Origin: Psococerastis gibbosa
Lineage: Eukaryota > Arthropoda > Insecta > Psocodea > Psocidae
DNA: 64,000 nt
Reading direction: 5' to 3'
NCBI GenBank assembly: GCA_963971405.1
Contig: OZ020489.1
Location: forward strand, 17,324,290-17,388,289
Shown here in pieces: positions 34,508-45,836 of this stretch. Each line of letters starts with the position of its first letter. Positions within the stretch are counted from its first letter, which is position 1. Made by a program: the position numbers and the translations under genes. A model generated the notes under the pieces. It searched no databases. It had not been told where the DNA came from and worked only from the letters and a program-made list of their open reading frames with translations.

Positions 34508-37500
34508 ATGTTATGTTTCAGATGTCTTCAACCCATAAATAGGAATCTAGAAACTTCAATCATCTTTCGAAATGCAAATTATTATGGGAAGAGTAAATTT
34601 TTATTTAGAGATCGCTGGACTAGAAGTAGAGGTTTCAGAGATAAACGAGGTCAAGGCAAGTTTGCGCCCATTCCTGTCGAGCCACCGCCAGGGCAGCCTT
34701 TAACATATAAAGCACTAGTGAAGCCATTTGTTTTTACATTGGGGGTAAGTTCACTTTTTACACTACTATTAAAATCCTCATTTTTTACTACAGTAAAATT
34801 TATGTCTTGTACAATAGGTACCTATGGTATTTATGTGGCTGAAGCTGTAAATTAGATCTGAAACTGATAAGCTGATTGTTTTGGTCTACGATTAAATAGT
34901 ACCTATTTCACTTCTTAGATAATATGATGTTATCATTTATTTCAGTTCTCAACCGCTACGTTAACTGGTTGTACAATATGGCAGTATGAAACCATTCGAG
35001 CTCGTCAAAGGGGCAGTTCCTGGTTTCCACAAAATTGGTTTCCTGATCGCCAAAAAGCCGGAAGCTGGCGCCAGTCCATAAATGATCTCTGGAATGGTCT
35101 TTCTGAAGCCGACAAAGTGTTCGCTCCTGTTTTATTTGCCAACTTTTTGGTATTTGTCGCTTGGAGAATACCTAGATTTCAGCCTACAATGCTCAAGTAT
35201 TTTGCTAGCAATCCTGCTGCAAGTAAGTTCCCATTTTAAAGTTTCCCTTTTGGTCTCATGTAACTGCTAATTTACGTTTCCATTGCATTGAGGCCTCCTC
35301 TGAGATTTCATAAATTGGTAATAAAGTTGACCTCTTGCATTAATAATAACAGTCATTATAAGACAACCCTTGCTTAAAATATGAATTCCCTTGCAAATGG
35401 GATGTTTTCCTTCCATATTAAAAGTATTTTCATTCGACTTCGGGTAAAATATATAATACAGTATATGCTCTATATAATTTTATTACTTTAGCCATAATTT
35501 AGGCAGCTGGCCAAGACGGCAAGGACTGTTCCATATTCTAATTTCACAATACATCAATCAAACCTTCATTCACTCTTACATCATCATAAATTCATAAACG
35601 AATTGACTTGCTAATTAAAGCGCACCACTCGAAATTCTATAATATCGCGTCAGCATGAATGTTTGAAATAAATAAATAAATAAGGACTTTTATTCTATTA
35701 CTAAGCCAACCTAGCGGAGTTAGGGCTATAAAGCCCTCTCTTACACTCAACTAGGAAAGCCCGGGACCGCCTGCTTTACATTTCCCTCCGAAGCATGGCC
35801 AGAAAATGAAGGAAGTGTAGGACTCGAACCAACAACCTTTCGGGTTTAAGTCAGAGTCCGTACTACTACTCTGCATGTCCTGAATGTTTGTTGTAGTGCA
35901 TGTGGTCGCTACAGTGGCATGAGTTTGGTTTATTTTGACCTTAATGTTGGGCAATAATCATAGAATCCTTGAATGGGCTAAGGATATTTATTTATTTATT
36001 GACTGATTGACTTTATAAGAAAGAAAAAACAATAATATAAACCTGCCATCACAGCGAAAATCTGATATTGGTCAGGATTCAGTCTCTTTTATAAAATAAT
36101 GTTGAGTTTTCATTGTTCTTTTCAGAAGTTGTGTGCTGGCCGATGTTCTTATCTACATTTAGCCACTACAGTTTTTTCCACTTGGCTGCCAATATGTATG
36201 TTTTGCACTCATTTTGTCTGCCAATGATCCAATCCCTTGGAAAAGAGCAGGCATCTACATTGTATTTGTCTGCTGGAGTTATAGCTTCTTTTTCAAGTTT
36301 CGTTCACAAGGTTGCTACAAGACAGCCTGGGCTATCAGTTGGAGCGGTATGTAACCATTCATTTTAGGGCCCAGTCCTACCACGCTTAGAAATGTTTTAG
36401 TAATGAATAATGGAGGCACGCTATGCATTGGTACATGGGGGTGCTGCCATACTCCATATCAAGACTCGGTAAAGAAGTCTGACGACCGGACTTAAAACCT
36501 ACCTTGCTGCAAACTAGGGATGACGTTGCCGTTGTTTTTTTTATAATCGTCGTACATGTGAGTTATGACAATAAAATTAGAAAATCTAAATCAATTTTTT
36601 TTATTCACAGGAAATAGAAACCTGTAAAAAATAATTACAAATTAAACACGCAAGTGTCAAACTATTGACATTGTCGGCAAGGTGGTACTTGTGCGAGTCG
36701 CTACACGCCATGCGATCAATACAAATACTAACTTACAGAGGCGACTGAAGAGGTCAATCAGATACATTCATTAAATGCGATTAACCCTTTTAAAAAATAA
36801 AAATAAAATGAAAATTGTTTTTTTTTCAGTCTGGAGCAATCATGGGTATGCTGGGTTTCGTATGCACCCAGTTCCCGGATACACGACTCTCTATTATTTT
36901 TTTGCCCATGTTTACATTTACGGCAGGCATGGCCATCAAAGTTGCCCTTGGGGTTGACTTTTTGGGAGTAGTGCTCGGTTGGAAATTTTTTGACCATGCC
37001 GCCCATTTAGGAGGGGCACTCACAGGAATGTAAGTATGATATCTCTTACCTGCTGTGCAATAATTGAGCAAGAAATGTGTATGTAGTCTTGAAATGAACC
37101 TTTTTTTAAAGTAAGTAGATTGTTGCTTTGTAGGGAGAAATAGCTGGCCTGATCAGAACGTTCTCATTTTCTTCTGCTGTGAACTTGTGTCTCCCCTATG
37201 AGGTTCTGTAGGGACAGTTTTGGTCACTAGGTTCGCTGACGGCAAACCGATATCCATATTATTCAAAATGGCCGCCGTTTGCATGTGAAAGCTAAGCTCT
37301 TAGCATCTAATTAATTCTTTTAAAATTTTTAATAATATTTTTACTATGCCTGGACCTTATTTCGCTGCATATAATTTAATATATATATTCTCCATGATTT
37401 ATAGAAAAATATCACTTTAAAATAATACATAAATAAAATAATTTTAAAATAGTATTGAGGCTTATGGAAAAATCAACGCTTTGATATCAGTGCAACTGGT

Positions 37501-37813
37501 GCTGCCATCTACAAAATGACGTCACAAATGAACCTCACAGGCTTCACATTTTATTTATACTAGGGCTTGATCTCCAGTATAAAAATCAACAGAATTTTCT
37601 TCGATCGACTGACCCGCTTGTTTAACATTTAGTTATTCTGTTTACTGCCCATATGCTGTGTATGTTAAGCATTGGAAAAACACTTCATTGTTTCATTAAT
37701 TAATCAATTCTTTTTACTTCAGATTTTGGACCTACTGGGGAAATGTTCTCATTTGGCGAAATAGAGAACCAATCGTAAAGCAGTGGCACGCTGTTCGGGA
37801 ACGATTTCACTAG
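34508..37813 (+). CDS. PARL: presenilin-associated rhomboid-like protease, mitochondrial
   Basis: Intramembrane serine protease of the mitochondrial inner membrane (PARL; rhomboid-7 in flies). In characterised species it cleaves PINK1, PGAM5 and others. Exons are 34508-34744, 34946-35222, 36126-36346, 36830-37029 and 37723-37813, totalling 341 residues (human 379), all GT-AG. Catalytic Ser 246 is the first codon of exon 4 (SGAIMGMLG, preceded by VGA). Catalytic His 304 is in [10 protein letters not shown]. The 58-residue spacing equals that of the human pair. Other landmarks are [10 protein letters not shown] (TM A region), [46 protein letters not shown] and [11 protein letters not shown]. 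The basic N-terminus fits a targeting sequence. The start is uncertain, since an acceptor-like TTTCAG overlaps the ATG. Introns 2 and 3 carry a SINE and a dispersed repeat. Confidence 0.96.
35667..35884 (-). mobile_element. tRNA-Glu-like SINE in PARL intron 2
   Basis: Complete minus copy: an AATAAATAAATAAATAAGG tail at the left, then AAGCCAACCTAGCGGAGTTA, GACTCGAACCAACAACCTTT (the B box complement) and the A-box end at CTGCATGTCCTGA. It is antisense to PARL. Confidence 0.8.
36655..36790 (-). repeat. dispersed GCGATTAA repeat in PARL intron 3
   Basis: Shares GCGAGTCGCTACACGCCATG, ACAGAGGCGACTGAA, CAGATACATTCATTAAATGC and GATTAACCCTTTT with the copy at 24740-24905 in the opposite orientation. 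Confidence 0.6.
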
Positions 37814-38321
37814 TTGTTTCTCAGTTCTTTCGGACTGGTTACAAGGTACTTTCATTTTTAATTAATTAATTATAATTATAATTATATAAAGTCTCACCGG
37901 CCGGTCCCGACAACATGCTTAACTTTTAAGCTAAACCTAGTTACTATGACAATTTCTCAAAGGAACTCCCATTAGGTATTTGAATTGTTATTTAGGCAAA
38001 TTAACAAATCGTAGTAAATTGCTCTCCGTAACTTTGAAAAAGAAGAGCATTGTACCAATATTATGCTGTGAATATGTAATTTTCCTCGATAATTTTCGGG
38101 ACGAGTTGGTGTTACAAATTGCTCCATACTGCTGTCCTATCAAACGGCCAAAACCGTGTGAATTTATCGTTGTAAAGGTAAACAGGTTCAATTTCTTAGC
38201 ACTCTCTGGTGGGACTGACATTTAATTGGGCTTGATTGACTTCTTCATAATAGAAGTAAATGCAATAATAACCACTCTTTATTCAGCAAAACCGCATTAT
38301 TTAAATAATGTTGTGGCCCTT

Positions 38322-38470
38322 ATTACACACTCGAATATTTATTCGATCGAAGGAAATTGATGAAATGTTTATGTTGGAGTATACGATTGGAATCTGAATT
38401 TACGTGTTACACTTTCGAATTTTTCATGGGTCCATATTTATTGGATCGAACAGTATTCGAGTGTGTAATA
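38322..38470. mobile_element. TTACACACT MITE, uninterrupted copy
   Basis: Ends ATTACACACTCGAATATT and ATTCGAGTGTGTAAT are perfect inverses. It gives the reference state for the interrupted copy at 13739-14011. It lies about 500 bp downstream of PARL. Confidence 0.8.
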
Positions 38471-38587
38471 GGTGTAATTATATAAATAATTAAATAACCA
38501 ACACACTAAAGTAAGTAATACAGGCATATAGAATCCATTAGCTATGTCATCATAATAAATAATCCGCTCTTGTCTCTCCACTGCTTA

Positions 38588-38807
38588 GGCGGCAATTCCG
38601 CCGACCTCGTTTTTCATAATGCTCGTGACATGACGTGGTAGCAGACATAATTAATAAGTCTCTGCCATATTTTAAGGAGACTATAATGTAGATACTTAAC
38701 TTATCTATTATAAATTAAGTTATAATATGGTAGAGACTTATTAATGATGTCTGCTACCACGTCATGTCGCGTGCATTATGAAAAACGAGGTCGGTGGAAT
38801 TGTCACC
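38588..38807. mobile_element. GGCGG foldback MITE, 220 bp
   Basis: Arms share GACCTCGTTTTTCATAATGC and GTGGTAGCAGACAT, with TTA on both sides. The centre (TAAGTTATAATATGGTAG) is close to that of 44045-44235, so they form a subfamily. Confidence 0.8.
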
Positions 38808-38894
38808 TTAGTATTATCCTGAACTGGTAAGAAACAGAGTGCTTTAACCTACTGTCCGCTTTAACCTAAGTCCGCAAGATACCCTAGTTCTTGC

Positions 38895-38900
38895 TTTATT
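38895..38900 (-). terminator. candidate polyadenylation signal, serpin
   Basis: TTTATT on the plus strand, AATAAA on the minus, about 175 bp past the serpin stop codon. Confidence 0.35.
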
Positions 38901-39075
38901 GGAGGACAAGCACAGCTTAAAATGTTATTCCATGCGAAAAGAGTTATGTTCATATGGTACAAAAACAACAGTGTATTATAATTATTAATAATAATGTTAA
39001 ATAATAGGAAAATCTATTTACAAAATCTTCAACCCGTAATTGGACGGATACGGTGGCTAGGGCCCCAGCCTAGAT

Positions 39076-39417
39076 CTATAATCTGTGAAACCGATTAAAC
39101 CGTTTGAAAATTTTCTTTTTGTACTGCTTCTTTGTTGGATTTTTGAAGACGCCCATGAAGAGCATGTTTTGGGATGCCTTATCGTAGATGATATAAATAA
39201 AAGGATGATTGGCATGGAAAGTAGTCGGGTCGAGGGGTCTTGAGGATCTAAAACTAAAGATGGCGGTTGCTGCAGCTGCTACTGTCCCCTCTTCGTCAAC
39301 ATCAACCTTCGCCTTGTGGGTAGCACCATCAAAGTGAATGTCTCCGTCGCCCCCTGTTAGCGTTGAGTAGTCTGATCCGTTTGTAAACATTTCACTTAGC
39401 CCAATGCGGGAAAAGAC
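39076..39417 (-). CDS. serpin last exon with reactive-centre loop
   Basis: 114 codons starting VFSRIGLSEMF in phase 0. After the hinge the loop reads IFSFRSSRPLD. Counting 17 residues from the first hinge Glu puts P1 at Ser, but the Arg just before it (FR|SS) is a more natural P1 for a trypsin-like protease, so the scissile bond is ambiguous by one residue. In insect serpins this is the exon that is often duplicated as a variable cassette. Confidence 0.9.
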   Translation of the reverse strand, partial: VFSRIGLSEMFTNGSDYSTLTGGDGDIHFDGATHKAKVDVDEEGTVAAAATAIFSFRSSRPLDPTTFHANHPFIYIIYDKASQNMLFMGVFKNPTKKQYKKKIFKRFNRFHRL

Positions 39418-42400
39418 CTGAAAAATTATTAAAATTAGAATAGAATATAGAATTTCCCGCACTCTTTTTTAAAGCAAATGAATCGATGAATCAATTGAAT
39501 TGGCTGCTGTGGCAAGTTGATAGCGTGCTTGTACTTTTGCGAGTCTCTATACACCTATGACGCGTCGTAACTCAACACAAATATCTATTAGGTTACTGAG
39601 TGAGGCGACAGACCAGGTGAATTGGTTACACTCGTTTATAAGCATTTCACTTAGCCCAATGCGGGAAAAGACCTAAAAAAATAATTAAATATATAATACG
39701 CTGCGTCTACCTACTATGCCGTTTACAGATGTTCTTAACACCAGGAATAGCATTAAATTATTCTGAAACCACAATTGGTTTAATTGTTCTAAACAAAAAA
39801 AGTGCAATGTGCGGGAAATTCGAATTTTTCCATATCCTCTAATGTTGGTTATAACAACCAAAGTTAATTTGATGTCAGTGTTATACATATACCACATAAT
39901 ACTACAATGTATTTATTACTATGACATGTTTTAACTTGACACAAATATCTATTAGGTTACTTAGTGAGGTGAATGAGGAGGTCAATCGGATACATTCGTT
40001 AATTTGTTTGTTTGCGATTAGCCTTTTCAAAAATAAAAAATAAGAAAAATCAGGGCTTATTGATATTATTGGCAAGAATAATCTGTAAACGGCATAGGGC
40101 TGTTGGTTGTAATCCATTCATAAGTTTGTTCCTTTACTTAAGGTACTGCTGCCATACACAATTAGTTAGTAGTAGTAGTAGTAGTAGTAGTAGTAGAAAC
40201 TTGTAGTCGGGTCCCAGGCCACAATTCACACTTGTCGAGTTCTATTGCTTCTGCGAATCTCGCTATGGCAGCAGGTTGGACTACTAGAGCCCAGCCGTCA
40301 GTAGCAAAAGTGCACTCTAGATGTTAGAGTCTCGGGCGCCAGATCACATGACACTCAGAATGTGCCATCCACTTTCGGCCTCCTTCCCACAATGTCTTAT
40401 AATATATATTCCTTACCTCCTTGAGCTCAAGTTCTTCTTCTACGGTAAATTTGGGAATTTTCACTTCAATCGGCCTAGGATACATGGCTTCGAAGTCTAA
40501 AATGTCCTTAAGAGCTTCTTCATTGAGGGACTTGATAAGTTCGTCGATGGCCTGGTTTCCGAATCGGGGCAGGATAAATATCATGCTGACATCGCCTCCT
40601 TTGTATGGCAGTTCTAGAATGTGCGCTTTCAGGTACTCAGATTGTACTGCAATGAAAAAGATAATGCAATTGAAACTTGAATAATTGCATATGAGAGACT
40701 GTATAGGTACTGATGGAGCAGTAGAATCCGGGCTGATAGGCTGTGGTCGATCTGAAAGTGAGCCTCCAAACGTTTCGTCAACATCCGCGAAGCCTCTGAG
40801 ATACAATCTTAGAAGTCTAGGCAGTTCCACTGAAAGTTCACTTTCAGATTGAGCACGGCCTGCTTCACCATCTGATTCCGCTAGTCCTGGATTTATAAAT
40901 AGGCCGCGGCCTAGGGGCGGCAGATTTCAGAGGACGGTCACTTGATTTCAGAGGACGGTCACTTGATTTCAGAGGATAAAAGTCAAGCACGTCCACTGGT
41001 GAAGCCTCTGAGATACAATCTTAGAAGTCTAGGCAGTTCCACTGAAAGTTCACTTTCAGATCGAGCACGGCCTGCTTCACTGCTTCACCATCTGATTCTG
41101 CCAGTCCTGGATTTATAAATAGGCCTTACAGCCCGCGGCCTAGGGGCGGCAGATTTCCGAGGACGGTCTCTTGATTTCAGAGGATAAAAGTCAAGCACGT
41201 CCACTGGTTTTCTCATGGTTTTTTATACTTTCAATAAATCCCTAAAGAAAGAATCTTATTCCTATTGAAACCTATATGGGGGTATGTACATGGGGTGGCG
41301 GAAATAAAGTGGCCTACACTCATAAAAAATATAAATCCGGTACTGGATTCCGCCTGAAAAACATACTTCCGTGATTCTTGAGGAGTATTGTACCTACAGG
41401 TATGCTATAACTTGCTGCATGAAAATAACACAGATACTTTGTCATAAGATGTAAGATTTAACTCACGACACAAGTGCTAATATAAGGTAAACTCACAATA
41501 GTTGAAGGTTCCCTTTTGGCTCATCATATCAACAAATCGGATATCAGAAGTGCTGCCATAAAATAAATCATTCTTCTTCGTTTGCTCCGACAAAAATTTG
41601 GATTTCCACAGTCCCTTGAAGTACGCAGCGTTCGCCTTAAAATAATAACAATGTATTAATTGCGTGATTGAAAGCATTGGAATGTATTAAAGTGAAGATG
41701 TTACGTAAGATTTGAAGATATTACTTGAATGGGTTGTAATGGGTAAACCGGTATGCCTGATGAGCATCGCATAGCTCCATTACATGTTGTTTTCCTTCAC
41801 TAATCTGTCAAAATGATCATGTCATTGTGGTTGCGGTTTTTTAGAGCAGTTGTCATCTGTCCTGACTAGTATTACCATATCGTGTAACTTTTCGGCTTAA
41901 CGTTCTTTTTTATGCCGAATTAATGGAAAAGAAACATGCCCAAATTAAACATAACGTTAAGAAATCCATGTACTGGGCTCATCCTCTAAGCAGGGGTTCC
42001 CAACAGTTTTTATCCATGGACATTAGATTATTTTATGATTTTCCGTGGACCACCATGGCTGCGACAGGAAAATCGTCAAATTCTAGTATGATTTGTGCCT
42101 ACAATTACATGCTAATATTTGATTAAAGGTTTAGGACTGATATAGGTTGGATTTTATAGTTCAGTGCCAAGACTTACTGTATTTTACATCAAATTTCCAA
42201 TATGTCTGCTGTTTTATTTTCTTGTTTCTTACTTTGGTCCGTGTCTATCTGTGGACCACAGTTTGGGAACTCCTGCTCTACAGAAAACTTCATGTAATTT
42301 GGATTTTACACTTACCAAAATGAGTTTGGTATTTTCGTGAACCCCAGAAGCAGGTACCAAGTCCTTAATGTGGCCCCTGGTTATATTGTACACCCATCCG

Positions 42401-44793
42401 TTGATGTGTTTTAGAGCCCCACTGGAATCCGTTTGGAAGTCCAATGCTTCCAGTTCTTGACTCAACATCTTGCCAATGCACTCCTTGGTTGGCAGGTCCT
42501 TGGCAATGAACATTTTGTTGGCTGTCTGGTACGTGTAGCTGTCTGAGCCATTGGCTTCACGCATTGATTGGAAGTAATTTTCCATTCCGTAGATCCGCAA
42601 TGTCTCGATTTTGGTCTAAAGCGAACAGTTTATTTTATTATTTTATTGCTAAAAAATTGTCCTATTAAGACCATCGGAGGGGGAAGGCCTTATAAGTGTA
42701 AAATTGAAATATTTCGTGAAATATCAATCGTAGAGTTGCCATAAATATTAGGACAAGCAGAAGAAATTTTTCTGAGCATTTTGATGACATCTCTGTTACG
42801 GTCATATAGCGTAACATAGAAATATGGGTGGCGGGGTGAGCCTTCAGCCGTCTTTAGTACAATATATACGGTATATAATATACCTTATATATACTTAGCT
42901 TGTAGTATAGTGTAGTTTTTGTGCATTGTGTTTTGTACCCTGTCTTGAATTTTGAAGTTAGTGGATTCAACATGGTAAGGCCAGTGGCATATCTGATTTC
43001 GTAGTCAATGTTAAATCCGCCTTCTTGAATTGGTTACTTAAACATTGTTCGGGCTGGTGTAACCCAACATACGTACACCGTTTACCTGGCAGGCACGGCA
43101 TGCCAAACCGCGCAACTCTTATCGCCTATTATCCAACCGAATTCCTCCCGGAAGGTGACTTGCTGGGTCGGTCTTGATTTATGACTTACGAACCTGTGTT
43201 TCTGGCAGGTGTAGGGCTTTCTGAATAATCTTTTCAGTTTCGTTTGCTGCCGTGAAATAAGCTAGCAGAAGACTTTGGTAGATACTATGTGGAGAGAAGA
43301 AAATATTTTCATCGCGTTTCATCGTGTTCTTATCTTCATGTTTCATTTGGTTGAGTGTCCGCAGAAGTTCGAGGCTGAATAGCTGCTGGCCCTGTTGACA
43401 AATGTGTTGTTATAAATTTTTAATTGAAAACCTGCTGTAATTCTATGTACGTACTACGTAGCATGTTACATAGTCTAGCTTAGATCAGTGGGCCGATTAT
43501 GGCGATTGGTATTAACTTACTCCTGCAGCCTGATCGAGGCAATTATAATACCGGTATCCCTTGGTAGTAAAAATGTAAACAAGATAATTTTGTAATGGAA
43601 AGTGCTATTCAAAATTTGTTTGTTTACAGTTATAATCCTAGGGTATTTATTTAACCCCGGTATTATAATCGCCTCGATCAGGCTGCTGAGCTGTTAAAAC
43701 TGTAAACAAACAACTTTTGAATGGCACTTTCCATTGTAAAATTATCTTGTTTACATTATTAACACCCGGGTATTATATTAATTCTGGTATTATAATCGCC
43801 ATGATCGGGCACCTGAGGTGCCTAGACTTTCCGTATTTCTTTCGCGGCATTACCACATTTACCATCGATTTATAAAACTCATTTATATATAAATATAATA
43901 ATGATAATTATTAATTAATATTTTAATTATAATATTATAATTAATTTATATAATAATATAAATATATATATATATTTTTTTGGCGGTGTAGGTTCGTTAT
44001 AGTCTATGGTGCAGGTGAAGCGAGCCTTTTTCAATCAACATTTAGGCGGCTATTTCACTTGTCAATTTTACCGTCAAATGTGATTAAAAAGAGTCTGCTG
44101 CCATATTATAACTTAATTTATAATAGTTAAGTTAAGTATCTACAGAATATTAGTCTCCTTAAATTAAGTTATAATATGGTAGCAGACTCTTTTTAATCAC
44201 ATTTGACGGGAAAATTGACAAGTGGAACAGCCGCCTTATTAGGTCATGCTCTGTATATATTCGGACATCTATTTTTAGGCAATTGCAGTAGGTATACCAA
44301 GTTAAATATGGTCTTTTGTACTATTATGAAAATTAATAGGTAATTAGCTGAATTTGTGTGTACTATCCGCTTTAGTAATAATGAATAAAATTGAATAATC
44401 GGTCAGAATAAGTATTTTCTTTAGCCGCTGATTCCATCAACGTCAATAGTGATATTAAATGTTTTTTGACGTGGTAGCAGACATTTTTAGACAGTTTTAG
44501 CCATACTAAAATACTAAAAATGTCTGGTACAAAAAACATTTAATATCACTATTGACGTTGGTGGAATCAGCGCCTTATGATTCTTGGAAATAGGAATTGA
44601 ATTTAAGTGTTTCCATGCTTATGACTAAGGGGCATCTTTATTCTTGTAACTAGGGATGTATTCATTCATTTTAGGTCAGTACCTTAATAAGTGCCATCTT
44701 GGCTTCTGTGTCGTTTCCCGTAGCGCTGTCATCCTCGGAGATACATTGGGCTGCCACTAGTGCGGGCAGAGCCAAGAAAAGCGCCCAGTGCAT
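39076..44793 (-). CDS. secreted inhibitory-type serpin
   Basis: Serine protease inhibitor of the serpin fold, 439 residues. Coding exons in transcript order are 44683-44793, 43194-43391, 42316-42615, 41497-41635, 40417-40646 and 39076-39417, all GT-AG. Residues 1-16 form a signal peptide (MHWALFLALPALVAAQ). Family blocks follow: NIFFSPHSIYQSLLLAYFTA, then NAAYFKGLWKSKF, ELPYKGGDVSMIFILP, and the hinge HKAKVDVDEEGTVAAAATA (EEGTVAAAA, residues 368-376, the inhibitory consensus). The C-terminal HPFIYIIYDK and MGVFKNP complete the fold. A highly basic tail (KKQYKKKIFKRFNRFHR) follows the usual end. An acceptor ending one base before the ATG implies a separate 5' UTR exon. The target protease is unknown. 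Introns contain MITEs, a tandem duplication and a hAT-like element. Confidence 0.95.
39633..39690 (-). pseudogene. partial duplicate of the serpin last exon
   Basis: Nearly identical to 39379-39437. It includes the acceptor (TTTTTTTAG) and the codons for VFSRIGLSEM, then diverges into a dispersed repeat. If spliced in, it would add about 42 residues and stop before any hinge or reactive loop. It is either a relic of a duplicated cassette or a rearrangement scar. Confidence 0.75.
40167..40196 (+). repeat. (AGT)n microsatellite
   Basis: About ten uninterrupted TAG/AGT units in the last serpin intron. Confidence 0.9.
40789..41208. repeat. ~212-bp tandem duplication in a serpin intron
   Basis: GAAGCCTCTGAGATACAATC begins at 40789 and again at 41001. 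Both units run on through GGCCTAGGGGCGGCAGATTT to CAAGCACGTCCACTGGT. The first unit also has an internal 21-bp repeat (GAGGACGGTCACTTGATTTCA region, twice). The start of the region resembles one arm of the foldback at 5040-5222. Confidence 0.85.
41991..42275. mobile_element. hAT-like non-autonomous element, 285 bp
   Basis: Ends CAGGGGTTCCCAACAG and CTGTGGACCACAGTTTGGGA plus ACTCCTG. Both sides also share TGGACCAC. Flanks CCTCTAAG and CTCTACAG are similar but not an exact 8-mer. It lies in a serpin intron directly before exon 3 (42316). Confidence 0.65.
43490..43812. mobile_element. nested GCAGCCTGATC foldbacks in serpin intron 1
   Basis: Outer arms GGCGATTGGTATTA and GGTATTATAATCGCCATGA enclose an inner palindrome (43524-43687, ends GCAGCCTGATCGAGGC and GCCTCGATCAGGCTGC). 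The TAAACAAGATAATTTTG core is present twice. The inner element is the same kind as 54508-54669. Confidence 0.65.
44045..44235. mobile_element. GGCGG foldback MITE, 191 bp
   Basis: Inverted arms with CACTTGTCAATTTTACCGTC and AAAGAGTCTGCTGCC, flanked by TTA on both sides. Located in serpin intron 1, its central block is shared with 38588-38807. Confidence 0.8.
44424..44574. mobile_element. GCCGC foldback MITE, 151 bp
   Basis: Arms share CAACGTCAATAGTGATATTA and GTGGTAGCAGACATTTTTAG-like sequence, with TTA at both ends. It lies 108 bp from serpin coding exon 1, the third MITE in the same 1.3-kb intron. Confidence 0.8.
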
Positions 44794-45141
44794 TCTGTAA
44801 CAACAAAAAATATATTTATTTACAGTATATGCTACAAATATGTGTAAATGTTTCAAATGAAAAACAGAAGAGGAACTAGTTGCATTTAACGCCGGATGGT
44901 TACAATTTATTCCCCTTTACTATAGTAGGTTAAGTTACATCAATTGATTGATCACATATTATTATCTAGGCCTACAACAAATAAGGTTGTGCTGAATTCC
45001 CTTATTTGTGGGTGTATAAATAGTATTTACTCATCAACTATTAATATTGGAAGATTTGGGGGTTTTTACTGTCATTAGTGACAATCACCAGCATATCTGG
45101 GACCATCATCCAAGAGCATTGCTTTCTTATTTATCTGTTCG

Positions 45142-45290
45142 TGAAAGGAAAGCTTTGTGTTGGTCGAAATTTTCGATTTCGAGATTTCAACGGAAATATT
45201 TTCGCGTTTTGAGGTCCCGGCCTAGGAACTAAAGAAGTGTTTTTGCGAAATGTCTTGTCGGTCGGTGTGTCTGCCTTCTGTAGCATACAG
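45142..45290 (+). mobile_element. fragment of the 860-bp GCTTTCC element
   Basis: Contains GAAAGCTTTGTGTTGGTCG, AAATTTTCGATTTCGAGATT and GCGAAATGTCTTGTCGGTCG, matching the left portion of 55261-56110 only. Confidence 0.7.
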
Positions 45291-45400
45291 TATTGTGTCA
45301 ATCGCATGTCTAACAGCTCCAAGGCTTGTATTTATTTGATATGCTGCATGCATACTGTTGAATGAAGTTATTATTTTTCCTGTGATTTCTGAACAATCTG

Positions 45401-45836
45401 CACTAGCGGATCCAGAAAGTTTTGGAGGGGAGGGGGGCTGAACTAGTGGCTGGAAAGTCTATGATCAGAAGGTTCTATGATAGAGTGACGACTTAAGCAT
45501 AATAAACTCACTTTAATTACTTGTATTGTAATTGTATGGATTACAATATAAACTACTATATTAAGCTATTCAAAGGCCAGTTGCATTCTGCGCGGTGTTT
45601 CACCACGTACTCATTTAATATTCCCTCCGCCGTCACTTCGATATCTCTATGAAGGTATAGCGACGCTAGGCCGTTCAAACGCTCTGTACTCATGGTAGCC
45701 TGATGCGGCGCTGCTGTAGGATGCGTGAAAATGTCGTTGGAAAAAATCGAAAGTGCGTTTTATCTAGTGTGAGTTAAGTTAGAGAAAGAGGAGGGGGTGC
45801 TATGGCCCCATTAGTCTATAGCTTGATCCGCTAGCG
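45401..45836. mobile_element. hAT-like element, 436 bp
   Basis: Ends CACTAGCGGATCC and GATCCGCTAGCG are inverted. Flanks ACAATCTG (45393-45400) and ACAATGTG (45837-45844) agree in 7 of 8. The interior is mostly unlike the short G-tract members, so it may be a longer precursor. Confidence 0.7.
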
